Of a stretch of DNA of 35,550 nucleotides, positions 24,792 to 34,736 are shown piece by piece. Made by a program: the position numbers and the translations under genes. The number at the start of each line of letters is the position of its first letter. The first letter of the stretch is position 1. The DNA is taken from the NCBI GenBank assembly GCA_039814715.1, contig JBCCAR010000031.1:1-35550 (forward strand), in the 5' to 3' direction. The notes below the pieces were generated by a model. That model made no database searches, was not told the DNA's origin, and worked only from the letters and a program-made list of their open reading frames with translations. Source of the DNA: CAKZYD01 sp039814715 (GTDB lineage Bacteria; Pseudomonadota; Alphaproteobacteria; Sphingomonadales; CAKZYD01).

Positions 24792-26036
24792 ATGCAAGGC
24801 GCCGGGCTGAAATCAGAATTGCTGACGGTGCTGGATAGCCGCGGCTACATCCACCAGGCAACCGACCAGGCGGGGCTGGATGACGTTGCGGCCAGCAGCC
24901 CAATCACCGCTTACATCGGCTTTGATGCAACCGCGCCCTCCCTGCACGTGGGCTCTCTCGTGCAAATCATGATGCTGCGGCGCTTGCAGCAAACAGGGCA
25001 CAAACCCATTGTTCTCATGGGCGGAGGCACAACAAAAGTCGGCGACCCAACCGGCAAGGATGAAAGCCGGAAAATCTTGAGCGATGAGGACATCGCGGCC
25101 AATATTGCAGGCATCCAAAGCGTGTTTGAGCGCTTCATTACGTTTGGCGATGGGCCGACCGATGCCATCATGGTCAACAATGATGATTGGCTGTCGACGC
25201 TGGAGTACATACCCTTTCTGCGCGACATCGGGCGCCATTTCAGCGTCAACCGGATGCTGAGTTTTGATAGCGTGAAGTTGCGGCTGGACCGCGAGCAGCC
25301 GCTCAGCTTTCTTGAATTTAACTACATGATCTTGCAGGGCTACGACTTCTTAGAACTCTATCGGCGCCATGGCTGCACCTTGCAGATGGGCGGCAGCGAC
25401 CAATGGGGCAATATTGTTAACGGGATGGAACTGGTGCGCCGGGTCGATAGCGGCAGCGCTTACGGCCTCACCACGCCGCTCATTACCATGTCCGACGGCT
25501 CAAAGATGGGCAAAACCGCCAATGGCGCCGTCTGGCTCAATGAAGATGCATTGCCCGCTTATGACTATTGGCAATTCTGGCGCAACACGCAGGACGGCGA
25601 TGTCGGCCGTTTCTTAAAGCTCTTCACCGACCTGCCGCTTGACGACATTGCAAAGCTAGAAGCGCTGGAAGGCCAAGAGATCAATGAAGCCAAAAAAGCT
25701 TTGGCCCATGCTGCGACTGCCTTATGCCGCGGTGAAGACGCGGCAGTTGCTGCGGCAAACACCGCGCGCAAAGTGTTTGAGCAAGGCAGTACAGGCGATG
25801 ACTTACCAACGGCGGAATTGGCAGATGGAACACTCGTTGTTGATGGCTTTGTTGCCTTAGGCCTTGCCAAGTCAAAAGGCGAAGCACGCCGGCTCATCCG
25901 GCAAGGCGGCGCAAAACTCAATGACGCGGCCATCATCGCTGAAGACGCCTTGCTGTCCCAAGCTGACCTAAGTGATGGGCGTATCAAGCTCTCTGCAGGC
26001 AAAAAACGCCATGGACTTGTGACATTGGCAGGCTAA
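24792..26036 (+). CDS. tyrS: Tyrosyl-tRNA synthetase
   Basis: This 414-residue class I synthetase charges tRNA-Tyr. The HIGH-equivalent is HVGS (52-55) and the KMSKS-equivalent is KMGKT (238-242); LQMGGSDQWGNIVNG is the tyrosine-binding helix typical of TyrS. The C-terminal S4-like RNA-binding domain is visible (KGEARRLIRQGGAKLND). The start at 24792 gives a normal N-terminus. It is divergent from anmK (65 bp), and its stop overlaps that of the AsmA-like gene. Confidence 0.96.
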   Translation: MQGAGLKSELLTVLDSRGYIHQATDQAGLDDVAASSPITAYIGFDATAPSLHVGSLVQIMMLRRLQQTGHKPIVLMGGGTTKVGDPTGKDESRKILSDEDIAANIAGIQSVFERFITFGDGPTDAIMVNNDDWLSTLEYIPFLRDIGRHFSVNRMLSFDSVKLRLDREQPLSFLEFNYMILQGYDFLELYRRHGCTLQMGGSDQWGNIVNGMELVRRVDSGSAYGLTTPLITMSDGSKMGKTANGAVWLNEDALPAYDYWQFWRNTQDGDVGRFLKLFTDLPLDDIAKLEALEGQEINEAKKALAHAATALCRGEDAAVAAANTARKVFEQGSTGDDLPTAELADGTLVVDGFVALGLAKSKGEARRLIRQGGAKLNDAAIIAEDALLSQADLSDGRIKLSAGKKRHGLVTLAG

Positions 26037-29000
26037 AGCCCGCCGGCTTCAGCTGTTGGTGACAGAGGTTCGGTTTGAACTTCGCCCAAGCGGCCGCGTT
26101 GGCGGCCAAAGATGCCGCGCAAAAAACCTGGCGTGAGCACAGAGGCGGGATTGACATCCAGCTCGGGATCATCGAGCGCGCCAGTGATCTTGTAGTTGAT
26201 CCCAAACAGACCGGTATTTTCTCCGCCTATGATCAAATTGCCAAGCAGAGGGACTTTCCCAAGTGCGGAGTTGATTGTGTATGAGGGTACGATCACGCCG
26301 CGGATGTCGGCTTTTTCAAGCGAATCTAGAAATTCCCCATCCGCCGTTAAACCCATCGCGGGACCATAAGCCGACGCATTGGTTACGCGCACGATGCCGT
26401 TTTTCAGTTCAAATGGCACTTCCACATCCGTGAAGTTAATGCCGCGGTCACGCGCCAGGTCCGCCACACCGCTCAGGGAGCCAAGCCCGAGCAGCTTCGC
26501 CAGCACGGGGGCCTCGGTCAGTCGGATATCTGTCATTTCCAAAATACCGGCGAGACCAAACTCCTCGCCGCGCTCAAAGCTGGTTGCCTGAACAGTAAGC
26601 TGGCCGCCCTCGGCCGTCTTAAGCATACCAAGGCCACTTGCGAGCGGGCCAGCCTCCTGGGCAGCGAGGACCAAGCGGCGGCCAAGCTCAATGGGTTCAA
26701 TGGTGAGCGTGAAGGGCGCATCTTCTGGGCCTTGGCCAAAGACATTCAGCTGGCGAATATGGTCCCCTTGAATGCTGCCTAAGAACCGGGTTTGGCCAGC
26801 CACTTGGTCGTTGTCGAGCAGGATCGTCTTGGCGTCTATGGAGACCGAGAGGATCGTATCACTAGAAGCGTCAGCTGCCTCACCAGCGGGAGGCGCCAGC
26901 CCGCCTGACCAAAAGAGGTCTAAGATCGGCCGCACATCAAGCGTGTCCAACAGGCCTGCTAGCAGCCAAGCGCCGCCTTGGCCAGATAGCGATAGGGAGC
27001 CTTTGGTTTCGCCAATTTCAACGGTTTGTGCCACTATAGAGGCGCGGCGCGCTGTATCATTATAGCGCCCATCGGCGATCACCAGCATATCAGGGCCATT
27101 GAGCGTAAGGGCATCAAAAGCGATAGCATCACCTTCGGATTTCATTGCAGCATAGAGCTCAGCAGCAACACCGGTGGGTTTGTCATAGCCAAGTTCGGGA
27201 ATATTGATCACCGCAGCTGTTAGATCAGCGGTTACTTCAGCGCTTGCAATCGCGCTGCCGCGCCCACCGATTTGAGCGTCATAAAAGACCGTGCCGAACA
27301 AGACATCTGCCGCGCCAGGCAGCCAGCGCGGCAAGCCCTCGGGCGCAATTTTGCCCGACAACTGGACCTGCGTGGGCGCGGAGACAACCCCGCGGAAGTC
27401 CTCTTCCCAGCGGATCGCCCCATCGAGCCCATCGAGCGCATAGTCGCCGCGCAGCTTCATGCCATCCTGGGTCAGCTCTAGAACAATGCGCTTGAGCGCG
27501 GCGTCAACACCCTCCAACACATCGCGAAATTGCAGCTGATTGGCGTCAAGGCGGGCGGAAATGCGAACATCATCAATCGGCAGATCCCGCAGCAATGGCA
27601 GCGATAGCAAGGACCGGCCAGTGATCGGCCCAGCAAGCGCTGTGGGCGCAAGCCCGTAGGTGGTGAAATATTCAAGCGGCTCGCTATCAAGCACAGTGGC
27701 CAGCTTTCCAGCGTCACCATCCACCCGCAGGTTGATCTCCGCGCGCTGCGGACTGTTGCGAAAGGAAGTTAGAAAAACAGTCGAGCCTGCCACATCCACA
27801 TCGCCAACAGTACCGCTGGCGATATCAAAGCGCATATTATCTAAGGTCATCACCGCGCTGGCTGCACCGCCAATCAGCGGCGGCATGGGACGGCGGTAGT
27901 GTGCCAGCGCATCTTTTAAGTCAAAGCGTATTTCCAGCGCATCAGCGGGCGCACTATCGTCGATTAAGTCAGATAAAGGTGCTTTGGCGCGCAAGGTCGG
28001 GGCCAGCAATAGACCTTCATCAATATTTTCTGTGACCCATTTGCGCCCACCTTCACCCAGACCGCGGGGCCAAAAGGCTTTCAACGTCGCAACACGCATG
28101 TCGCTGAATTGGCCATCAGCCGTCAGAGCAATGTCTGGCGATGACAGGTTGGTGAGCGCAGCCTGCGCCGTAAAGGTCGTATCATCGAGCTCAAGCTGTT
28201 TGACTTTCACTGTCAGCTGATCGCTTGGCACGTCATAGACCGCGCTGACCGCGGCGGCGCCAAAGGTTGCGCCGTCTTTATATAACGACCCTGGCAGAAG
28301 GGTTGCGGCACCGGCGTTCACATCAAGGCGAAGGCGCGCCGCGCTGTCTTGTCCAGCCACTAGCTCTGCTTTTAGCGCGACAGATTCAGCGTCTGCGCCA
28401 TTTGTTTCAGATTGACGCGCCAGCGCCTCACTAGACGCTGAGACCACCAAATCGAGCGGTCGCTGCGGCCCCGCAACAGCAAAGAATTTAGAAGCCACCA
28501 TGCCCGATACATAGTGTTCAATAGACCACTCTAAGTCTGCATTGAGCTGCACCGCCTCGCCTGCTGGCCGGAGAATGAGTTTGCCTTGCCCCTGAGCCAC
28601 AGGTTGCTTTTCATCGACGATCTGAACAATCAGCTGCTTGACATCCAACGCAGCCAGGCGCTCTAAATGGATATCGCTAAAGGCCATATCGTAGCCGGAC
28701 GCAATGTCTGCAAAGACCGACTGCGGATTTATCGGGTCTTGCGGCGCTGCGCTTTCAGCTAAGCTATGCGTTATCGCTGCTTTTCCAATTGTGACGTCAT
28801 GAATGCGAATCGCGCCAACGCTTAAACGCTGTGCATCAATGCGCGCGCGGATGCGCTGCAGCTCTACTTGAATAGGGGCACTTGCGAGCTCAAAGCGGGC
28901 CGAGCGCAGGGTTAGGATAACACCCTCGCCATCGTCCATATACGCCGCGCGCGGCTGGGACACCGCAACGCTTCCAGCCTTCACATAAGGTGCAAGGCTT

Positions 29001-29125
29001 TGTTCTATAGCGATTTTACCGCCAGGCAGCCCAACGCCGCCGCTGCGGGTCAGGCCAGCATATAGGCCGACACCCGCCAACGCGATGGCAAGCAAACCCA
29101 GCAGCAGTACAGAACGCAAACTCAT
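26033..29125 (-). CDS. AsmA/YhdP-like (DUF3971-type) envelope protein
   Basis: This 1030-residue protein has one N-terminal membrane anchor (SVLLLGLLAIALAGVGLYAGL) followed by a very long region of repeating beta-strands with Asp/Ala/Leu-rich turns, as in the bridge-like AsmA/TamB/YhdP group. The stretch around DMRVATLKAFWPRGLGEGGRKWVTENIDEGLL is the recognisable DUF3971-type motif. The C-terminal part (GLAGILEMTDIRLTEAPVLAKLLGLGSLSGVADL, then GPAMGLTADGEF) matches the AsmA-like C-terminal domain. Family members are thought to move phospholipid between the inner and outer membranes. It is divergent from glnE. It ends in a Pro/Glu tail. Confidence 0.85.
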   Translation of the reverse strand: MSLRSVLLLGLLAIALAGVGLYAGLTRSGGVGLPGGKIAIEQSLAPYVKAGSVAVSQPRAAYMDDGEGVILTLRSARFELASAPIQVELQRIRARIDAQRLSVGAIRIHDVTIGKAAITHSLAESAAPQDPINPQSVFADIASGYDMAFSDIHLERLAALDVKQLIVQIVDEKQPVAQGQGKLILRPAGEAVQLNADLEWSIEHYVSGMVASKFFAVAGPQRPLDLVVSASSEALARQSETNGADAESVALKAELVAGQDSAARLRLDVNAGAATLLPGSLYKDGATFGAAAVSAVYDVPSDQLTVKVKQLELDDTTFTAQAALTNLSSPDIALTADGQFSDMRVATLKAFWPRGLGEGGRKWVTENIDEGLLLAPTLRAKAPLSDLIDDSAPADALEIRFDLKDALAHYRRPMPPLIGGAASAVMTLDNMRFDIASGTVGDVDVAGSTVFLTSFRNSPQRAEINLRVDGDAGKLATVLDSEPLEYFTTYGLAPTALAGPITGRSLLSLPLLRDLPIDDVRISARLDANQLQFRDVLEGVDAALKRIVLELTQDGMKLRGDYALDGLDGAIRWEEDFRGVVSAPTQVQLSGKIAPEGLPRWLPGAADVLFGTVFYDAQIGGRGSAIASAEVTADLTAAVINIPELGYDKPTGVAAELYAAMKSEGDAIAFDALTLNGPDMLVIADGRYNDTARRASIVAQTVEIGETKGSLSLSGQGGAWLLAGLLDTLDVRPILDLFWSGGLAPPAGEAADASSDTILSVSIDAKTILLDNDQVAGQTRFLGSIQGDHIRQLNVFGQGPEDAPFTLTIEPIELGRRLVLAAQEAGPLASGLGMLKTAEGGQLTVQATSFERGEEFGLAGILEMTDIRLTEAPVLAKLLGLGSLSGVADLARDRGINFTDVEVPFELKNGIVRVTNASAYGPAMGLTADGEFLDSLEKADIRGVIVPSYTINSALGKVPLLGNLIIGGENTGLFGINYKITGALDDPELDVNPASVLTPGFLRGIFGRQRGRLGEVQTEPLSPTAEAGGL

Positions 29126-29226
29126 GAAATAAGGCTATCTTTCAGCACTAAAATGCATCGACGTTGTGTCACCAAAAGAGAAGTTTAGCATCTGCCTTAG
29201 CGCGGGACTGTGATAGCAAAAAGGCC

Positions 29227-32055
29227 ATGGGAATTCAAAGCACCTCATTACAGCAAGTTGCCCCAAACGCCATCTTTGCGGGCCATGGAGACATGTCCCA
29301 GTTGCCTGGCGCGCTGCGCAGTGGCCTGGCGGGTGGCCCGTCCCTTTTAAAGACGCTGGCAGCTGCAGCGCACTTCTCCCCCTTTCTGCGCGCTTTGATC
29401 GAGCGGCATACGGATTTTTTGTTAGAGGTCGCTGACACACCATCGCAAAGCGTGATTGATGCGCTGCTGGAGGAGCTCACCAAAGCCTTCGGCAGCCAGC
29501 TAGCCCTGCGCACCGCTTTGCGCCAGGTCAGGCAGAAACTGATGCTGTATCTTGCGATTGGCGACTGCGGCTGCGTGATTGGGTTGTTCGACTTAACGCG
29601 CGCATTGTCAGATTTGGCCGACACAGCAATCCAGGCTGCCATGCGCTATGAGCTGGCCCAATTGACCGCCAAGGGCCGCCTTCCCTGCGATGCAGCAGAC
29701 CCAGCGCAGTGCGGCATCGGTGTGCTTGGTCTTGGCAAGCTCGGCGGGCGCGAGCTGAACTATTCAAGCGATATTGATGTGGTTTGCTATTACGATCCAG
29801 AGCTCTTCGCCTATGAGGGGCCAAAGGATAAAAAAAGCGCAGCCGTTCAGCTCATGCGCAATGTGTTTGGCCATATCAGTGCGCGCACGGCGGAAGGATT
29901 TGTGTTCCGGGTGGACCTGCGCCTGCGGCCAGACCCGAGTAGCACGCCCATCGTCATGACACTGGATGCGGCGGAAAACTACTACCAGACCAAGGGCCTG
30001 ACCTGGGAACGAGCCGCCATGATCAAAGCGCGCCACTGCGCAGGCGACGCCCGCATCAGCGCTGACTTTCTCAGCCGCATCCGCCCGTTTATCTGGCGGC
30101 GGCATTTGGATTTTGCTGCCATTGACGACGTGCATGCCATGAAACAGCGCGTCCATGCGCATCACAATCATGATGAAACGGCGCGCTGCGGTCCGGGCTA
30201 TGATGTCAAGCTAGGCCATGGCGGGATTCGCGAAATCGAATTTTTCGCGCAAATACAGCAGCTTATCATGGGCGGGCGCAGGCCTGATTTGCAGATCAAA
30301 GCCACCTGCGATGTGCTTCGCGCGCTCATGGAAGCAGGCGATTTGGGCCAAAGCGATTATGACGGTCTTACCGGCGCCTATGCGTTCTTGCGCACAGCAG
30401 AACACCGGCTGCAAATGGTGCAAGATGAACAAACACATTGCCTGCCTGAAGACCGCGAGGGTGTTGCCGTCATCGCCGGGTTTCTGGGGCTTCGCAATGA
30501 GGAGGCGCTCTTTGACGCACTTGAGCGTCATGGCGCATTCGTGTCCCAGCAGTTCGACAACCTTCTTGGCGATCAAAACAACACGCCCACGGCCATTGAA
30601 ACAGCTGCGCTGCCGGAGAAGTTGCAAGCCGTTCTGGCGCGCTGGGAGGAAGGCCGCTACCGTGCTCTGTCCAGCGCGCGCACCCGTCAGCTGCTCAAGG
30701 ATGTGTTGCCGGACCTATTATTCGCCTTCTCGCAAACCCCGGACCCAGGCGAGACTGCGTTGGTGTTCGATGCTTTTTTAGAGCAGCTGCCAGCAGGCGT
30801 GCAGATATTCTCCCTGCTCGATGCAAACCGGCCACTTATCCCCTTAATGGCCAATATCATGGGCCTGTCACCGGAGCTTAGCGGCCAATTAACCCGGCGG
30901 CCCGCTCTCTTTGAAGGGCTGATCAACGAGCCGCTACAAGCGCCGCTACCCGATCAAACGGGTATGGCGCAAGACCTGGCAATCTCGCTATCAGGCGCGA
31001 CCGGCTATGAAACTGCGCTCGACTATATGCGCATTTGGAACAGCGAAGCGCGCTTTCAGGCAGGTGTGCGCCTGCTTGAAGGCTTGTGCAGCCCAGCGGA
31101 GACACGCCGGGCTTTTGGCGACATTGCGGAGGTCTCTTTAAGACGTCTGATGAGCAACGTAGAAACGCAATTTGCCTATAGCCATGGCGTCATCCCAGGT
31201 GGCGAATTCGGCATTATTGGGCTTGGGAGTTTCGGCGCCGGCGAGTTGGTGACTGCGTCTGACCTCGATCTCACCTTTCTTTACCGCGCGCCCGGCCCTG
31301 CGGCAGTCTCCGATGGGCCGCGCGCGCTGCCGGTGAGCACCTACTATGCGCGGCTAGCCCAGCGCGTGATTACCGGTATTACAAGCCTGACCGGCGAAGG
31401 GCGGCTTTACGAGGTCGACATGCGCCTTCGGCCCAGTGGCCGCAGCGGCATTATCGCTGTCTCGCTCGATGCTTTTAGCGCTTACCATCAAAGCGACGCT
31501 TGGCTGTGGGAGCGTATGAGCCTTACCAAAGCGCGCTTTGTTGCAGGGCCGGCGCCCCTCGCCCAAGCCTTTGACGACGTGCGCGCAAGCATTTTGGAGG
31601 CGCCTGTCCCCGAAACCAGGCTGCGCATGGCGCTTTGGGACATGCGCGCTAAGCTTGATAATGCAGCGCCAAAACAAGGCGGCATTTGGCCGCTTAAGGG
31701 CGGTGATGGCGGGCTCAGGGATGCAGATTTTTTAGTTGAAGGGCTGCTTTTAAAGCAAGGTGCTGGCGCTACCCGCGCGGCCCGCTGGGAGGACTGGTGG
31801 GCTTGCTTAGATCAGCCGGAGCGCCGAGACATTCAGGCGGCACATGCACTGCTCTTAGACGCGCGGTCGGTGCGGGCATTGCTTCTGCCGCAAACGATCA
31901 AACCGCAAGATGCCACCACCTCGACAAGGGCCAAACTCACGCAGTTGCTCGGCTTTGAAGACTTTGATGCAGCAACGCGGGCCTTAAAGGCCGCGCGGCA
32001 TGTGATTTTTGATGGTTTGCAGACCTTGCTTCCGCCTCCAAGCGACACACCTTAA
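29227..32055 (+). CDS. glnE: Bifunctional glutamine synthetase adenylyltransferase/deadenylase
   Basis: The product is 942 residues from the ATG at 29227; a TTG 21 codons earlier (29164) is possible but sits only 38 bp from the divergent gene. It has two nucleotidyltransferase domains. The N-terminal deadenylase has GVLGLGKLGGRELNYSSDIDV with Asp182/Asp184. The C-terminal adenylyltransferase has GLGSFGAGELVTASDLDLTFLYR, with Ser in place of the usual Lys, as I recall from alphaproteobacterial GlnE. The helical linker domains fit too. It adjusts glutamine synthetase activity to nitrogen status through the PII protein. It is followed closely (44 bp) by bcp. Confidence 0.93.
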   Translation: MGIQSTSLQQVAPNAIFAGHGDMSQLPGALRSGLAGGPSLLKTLAAAAHFSPFLRALIERHTDFLLEVADTPSQSVIDALLEELTKAFGSQLALRTALRQVRQKLMLYLAIGDCGCVIGLFDLTRALSDLADTAIQAAMRYELAQLTAKGRLPCDAADPAQCGIGVLGLGKLGGRELNYSSDIDVVCYYDPELFAYEGPKDKKSAAVQLMRNVFGHISARTAEGFVFRVDLRLRPDPSSTPIVMTLDAAENYYQTKGLTWERAAMIKARHCAGDARISADFLSRIRPFIWRRHLDFAAIDDVHAMKQRVHAHHNHDETARCGPGYDVKLGHGGIREIEFFAQIQQLIMGGRRPDLQIKATCDVLRALMEAGDLGQSDYDGLTGAYAFLRTAEHRLQMVQDEQTHCLPEDREGVAVIAGFLGLRNEEALFDALERHGAFVSQQFDNLLGDQNNTPTAIETAALPEKLQAVLARWEEGRYRALSSARTRQLLKDVLPDLLFAFSQTPDPGETALVFDAFLEQLPAGVQIFSLLDANRPLIPLMANIMGLSPELSGQLTRRPALFEGLINEPLQAPLPDQTGMAQDLAISLSGATGYETALDYMRIWNSEARFQAGVRLLEGLCSPAETRRAFGDIAEVSLRRLMSNVETQFAYSHGVIPGGEFGIIGLGSFGAGELVTASDLDLTFLYRAPGPAAVSDGPRALPVSTYYARLAQRVITGITSLTGEGRLYEVDMRLRPSGRSGIIAVSLDAFSAYHQSDAWLWERMSLTKARFVAGPAPLAQAFDDVRASILEAPVPETRLRMALWDMRAKLDNAAPKQGGIWPLKGGDGGLRDADFLVEGLLLKQGAGATRAARWEDWWACLDQPERRDIQAAHALLLDARSVRALLLPQTIKPQDATTSTRAKLTQLLGFEDFDAATRALKAARHVIFDGLQTLLPPPSDTP

Positions 32056-32099
32056 ACGCCAAGATTGGACGCAAAAGAGAATCAAAAAGGAAATGACTT

Positions 32100-32561
32100 A
32101 TGCCTGACGTTGGAAGCAGCGCCGCTGATTTTGAACTTCCCGGTGATGGCGGCAAAACCATCAAACTCAGCGACCTCAAAGGCAAAAACGTGGTCCTGTA
32201 TTTCTATCCGAAGGACGACACCCCCGGCTGCACCAAAGAGGCCATCGCCTTTAGCGAGCACAAAGCCGACTTTGACGCCTTAGATACAGTGATCCTAGGC
32301 GTCTCGAAAGATACGGTCGCCAAGCATGACAAGTTTAAAGCCAAGCACGACCTGACCGTTGACCTGGTGAGCGATGAAGACGGCGGCATGATTGAAGACT
32401 ATGGCGTGTGGGTCGAAAAAGCGATGTACGGCAAAAAATACATGGGCATCGAGCGCGCGACCTTTTTGATAGATAAGGATGGCGTGATCCAAAACGTATG
32501 GCGCAAGGTGAAAGTCAAAGCCCATGCAGAGGCTGTGCTAGACGCTGTTAAAGCGCTCTAA
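32100..32561 (+). CDS. bcp: Bcp-type peroxiredoxin with a single cysteine
   Basis: This 153-residue thiol peroxidase reduces hydrogen peroxide and organic hydroperoxides. The peroxidatic motif is DDTPGCT with Cys44. In E. coli Bcp the resolving cysteine is five residues later; here that position is Ile49 (CTKEAIAF), and no other cysteine exists in the protein. It must therefore be resolved by an external thiol. Its length and fold otherwise fit (KNVVLYFYPKDDTPG, IERATFLIDKDGVI). It ends 4 bp before the DUF455 gene. Confidence 0.93.
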   Translation: MPDVGSSAADFELPGDGGKTIKLSDLKGKNVVLYFYPKDDTPGCTKEAIAFSEHKADFDALDTVILGVSKDTVAKHDKFKAKHDLTVDLVSDEDGGMIEDYGVWVEKAMYGKKYMGIERATFLIDKDGVIQNVWRKVKVKAHAEAVLDAVKAL

Positions 32562-32565
32562 GCGA

Positions 32566-33363
32566 TTGGCTGACACCATAACCGAGGCAGCACTTGCCGT
32601 TCTAAGCGTTGGCGATGCGCGCGCAAAAGCGCATATGAGCCAAGAGATGGCTGCACGGGCCATCGATCAAGACCTGCCCATCGGCGCCGCCATAGCGCTG
32701 CCCGACCGGCCAGCGCGGCCAAGCAAACCAGAATTGCGCGCGCCGCGTGACATGCCAAAACGGCGCAAGGGCGGCAGCGCGCAAACCAGCATCGCGCTGC
32801 TGCACGCGCTTGCGCATATCGAGCTTAACGCGATCGATCTCGCCTGGGATGCAGCGGGCCGCTTTGGCCCAGATATGCCGCGCGGTTTCGCGCTTGATTG
32901 GATTAAAGTCGGCGCGGATGAAGCGCGCCACTTTTTGATGCTCGCAGACCGATTAAAAGATATTGGCAGCCACTACGGCGCCCTGCCAGCTCACGATGGC
33001 TTATGGCAAGCCGCTCAAGACACGCACGGCGATCTAGCCGGCCGCCTCAGCGTCGTGCCACTGGTCTTAGAAGCGCGCGCACTGGATGTATCGCCGCCCA
33101 CCATCGCTCGGCTTAGGGAAAACAGCGACGACGCCAGCGCCAATATTCTGCAAATCATCTACGAAGATGAAATTGGCCATGTGGAAGTGGGCGCGCGATG
33201 GTTCTATCACATCGCGAAAAAAAGGGGCGAACCAGCCCAGCAACTTTTTGATAAATGCCTGGAGCGATTCTTTTCTGGACAGCCAAAAGGGCCGTTTAAC
33301 GACGCCGCAAGGCAACGCGCAGGCCTGCCACCTAGTCTTTATGATCGATCAAAAAGGCATTGA
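32566..33363 (+). CDS. DUF455 ferritin-like (MiaE-type fold) protein
   Basis: The 265-residue product is translated from the TTG at 32566, chosen because family-like sequence (AALAVLSVGDARAKAHMSQ) starts right there; an ATG at 32635 is the fallback. The conserved core is PKRRKGGS, LLHALAHIELNAIDLAWDA, GADEARHFLMLADRL and IIYEDEIGHVEVGARWF. The Glu/His pairs (HIE, EARH, EIGH) are those of a di-iron four-helix bundle. The function of DUF455 is not established. It lies 4 bp after bcp, so an oxidative-stress or metal role in one operon is plausible but is inference. Confidence 0.88.
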   Translation: MADTITEAALAVLSVGDARAKAHMSQEMAARAIDQDLPIGAAIALPDRPARPSKPELRAPRDMPKRRKGGSAQTSIALLHALAHIELNAIDLAWDAAGRFGPDMPRGFALDWIKVGADEARHFLMLADRLKDIGSHYGALPAHDGLWQAAQDTHGDLAGRLSVVPLVLEARALDVSPPTIARLRENSDDASANILQIIYEDEIGHVEVGARWFYHIAKKRGEPAQQLFDKCLERFFSGQPKGPFNDAARQRAGLPPSLYDRSKRH

Positions 33364-33473
33364 ACGGCGATCAAACGAAATTAGTTAAAAAACGAATTGT
33401 TTCTGCCAGCATTCCAGAATAGGACACCCAAGGCGGACGTATCGTTAGGAAGCTTTAACTCTCGCAGCTTAGT

Positions 33474-34736
33474 GTGCCCACCATGATGCTGCCAAGTTCA
33501 ACAAGTGAGACGGACCACGTGACTGATCAACTTTCACTTCGCGCACGCGTTTTGAACAAAGTCACATCTCTCTTTCCAAATCATCAGATTTACTTCCGCA
33601 CAGACGGTAAAGTTCGTTTTTTCACGCTGACAACAGGCATGCAATTGGCCGCAGTCACATGCGTGTGCTTATTCAGCCTGTGGCTCGGCAAGTCCACTTT
33701 TGATTATTTCGCCCAAAGTGACCGCCTGCAGCAAAGCCGCATGGCGCTCAACAAAATGTTTGGCCAAGTCGAAGCGCTCAGCGATGACATGGAAGGGCTG
33801 GAAGAGCGTATTTTACAGCGCGCCGCCCGCATTGAAGCGCGCCAAAACGCCCTGCAAACGATCTTGAAAGATGGCCTTATTGAGCCAGAACTACTCAACT
33901 TAGAAACCCTTACGGATGATGCGGTAGCGGGCCAAGACGTCCTTGACAATCCATCCCCCAAAGCGCTGAAAGAAGCACAATTGCGGCTTGGCCGTATTGA
34001 TGACAGAGACCCGCAGGTTCATTTCGAAAGCGTGTTTGCCTTGCTTGAAAAGCGCCAAACCGCCTTTGCGAGCGCCTTACTTGATAAGGCCCAGCAGGAA
34101 ACAGACGATATTTTATCTCTGCTGTCCGATCTTGGCGTCAATCCAGACAGCTTTATCCGCAAGACAACAGGCGCCGCGCTCGGCGTTGGCGGCCCGGAAA
34201 TTGCCCTGGTCAGTCTTACTGATGAGACAAACGAGGACGATCCCTTAACCGCCTTAGCGCAGGATTGGTCCATGCTGAAAAGCTTGCGCGAAAACATTTT
34301 GTCTGTTCCCGCGACGCCGCCATTGGATAAATTCTACATCTCCTCCAATTACGGCAAGCGCCGCGATCCTTTTACCAAGCGCTGGGCTCATCATTCCGGT
34401 ACCGATTTGGCCGCTTGGTATGGCACCCCTGTCAAAGCGACAGCGGCAGGAAAGGTGACATATGCGGGGTATAAAGCCGGGTATGGCCGCGTTGTGGAAA
34501 TAGACCATGGCAACGGCTTTGTGACCAGATACGGACATTTGCGGAAAGTTGTGGTTAAAAAAGAACAAGACGTTACCATAGGCGCCAAGCTTGGCGAGAC
34601 TGGCAGCACCGGCCGGTCTACCGGCCCACATGTACATTACGAAGTTTGGTTCGATGGCAAGACCCTCGACCCTGCAAAATTCATCAAGGCATCTCAAAAT
34701 GTTCTCAAAATCCAAGGACGAACAACCCGTGGCTAA
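33474..34736 (+). CDS. Membrane-anchored M23 (LytM) peptidoglycan endopeptidase
   Basis: The 420-residue product is read from a GTG at 33474; the ATG at 33483 is equally possible. A single TM helix (about 52-72) is followed by a periplasmic coiled-coil (about 82-130), another helical stretch (about 180-220), and a LytM domain at about 285-405. All zinc and catalytic residues are present: His307/Asp311 (HHSGTD), His355 (YGHLRK) and His386/His388 (GPHVHYE), so it should be an active DD-endopeptidase. Its last 38 bp overlap the bactofilin start. In other bacteria such M23-bactofilin pairs (for example LmdC-BacA in Hyphomonas) position peptidoglycan cutting for cell shape. Confidence 0.92.
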   Translation: MPTMMLPSSTSETDHVTDQLSLRARVLNKVTSLFPNHQIYFRTDGKVRFFTLTTGMQLAAVTCVCLFSLWLGKSTFDYFAQSDRLQQSRMALNKMFGQVEALSDDMEGLEERILQRAARIEARQNALQTILKDGLIEPELLNLETLTDDAVAGQDVLDNPSPKALKEAQLRLGRIDDRDPQVHFESVFALLEKRQTAFASALLDKAQQETDDILSLLSDLGVNPDSFIRKTTGAALGVGGPEIALVSLTDETNEDDPLTALAQDWSMLKSLRENILSVPATPPLDKFYISSNYGKRRDPFTKRWAHHSGTDLAAWYGTPVKATAAGKVTYAGYKAGYGRVVEIDHGNGFVTRYGHLRKVVVKKEQDVTIGAKLGETGSTGRSTGPHVHYEVWFDGKTLDPAKFIKASQNVLKIQGRTTRG

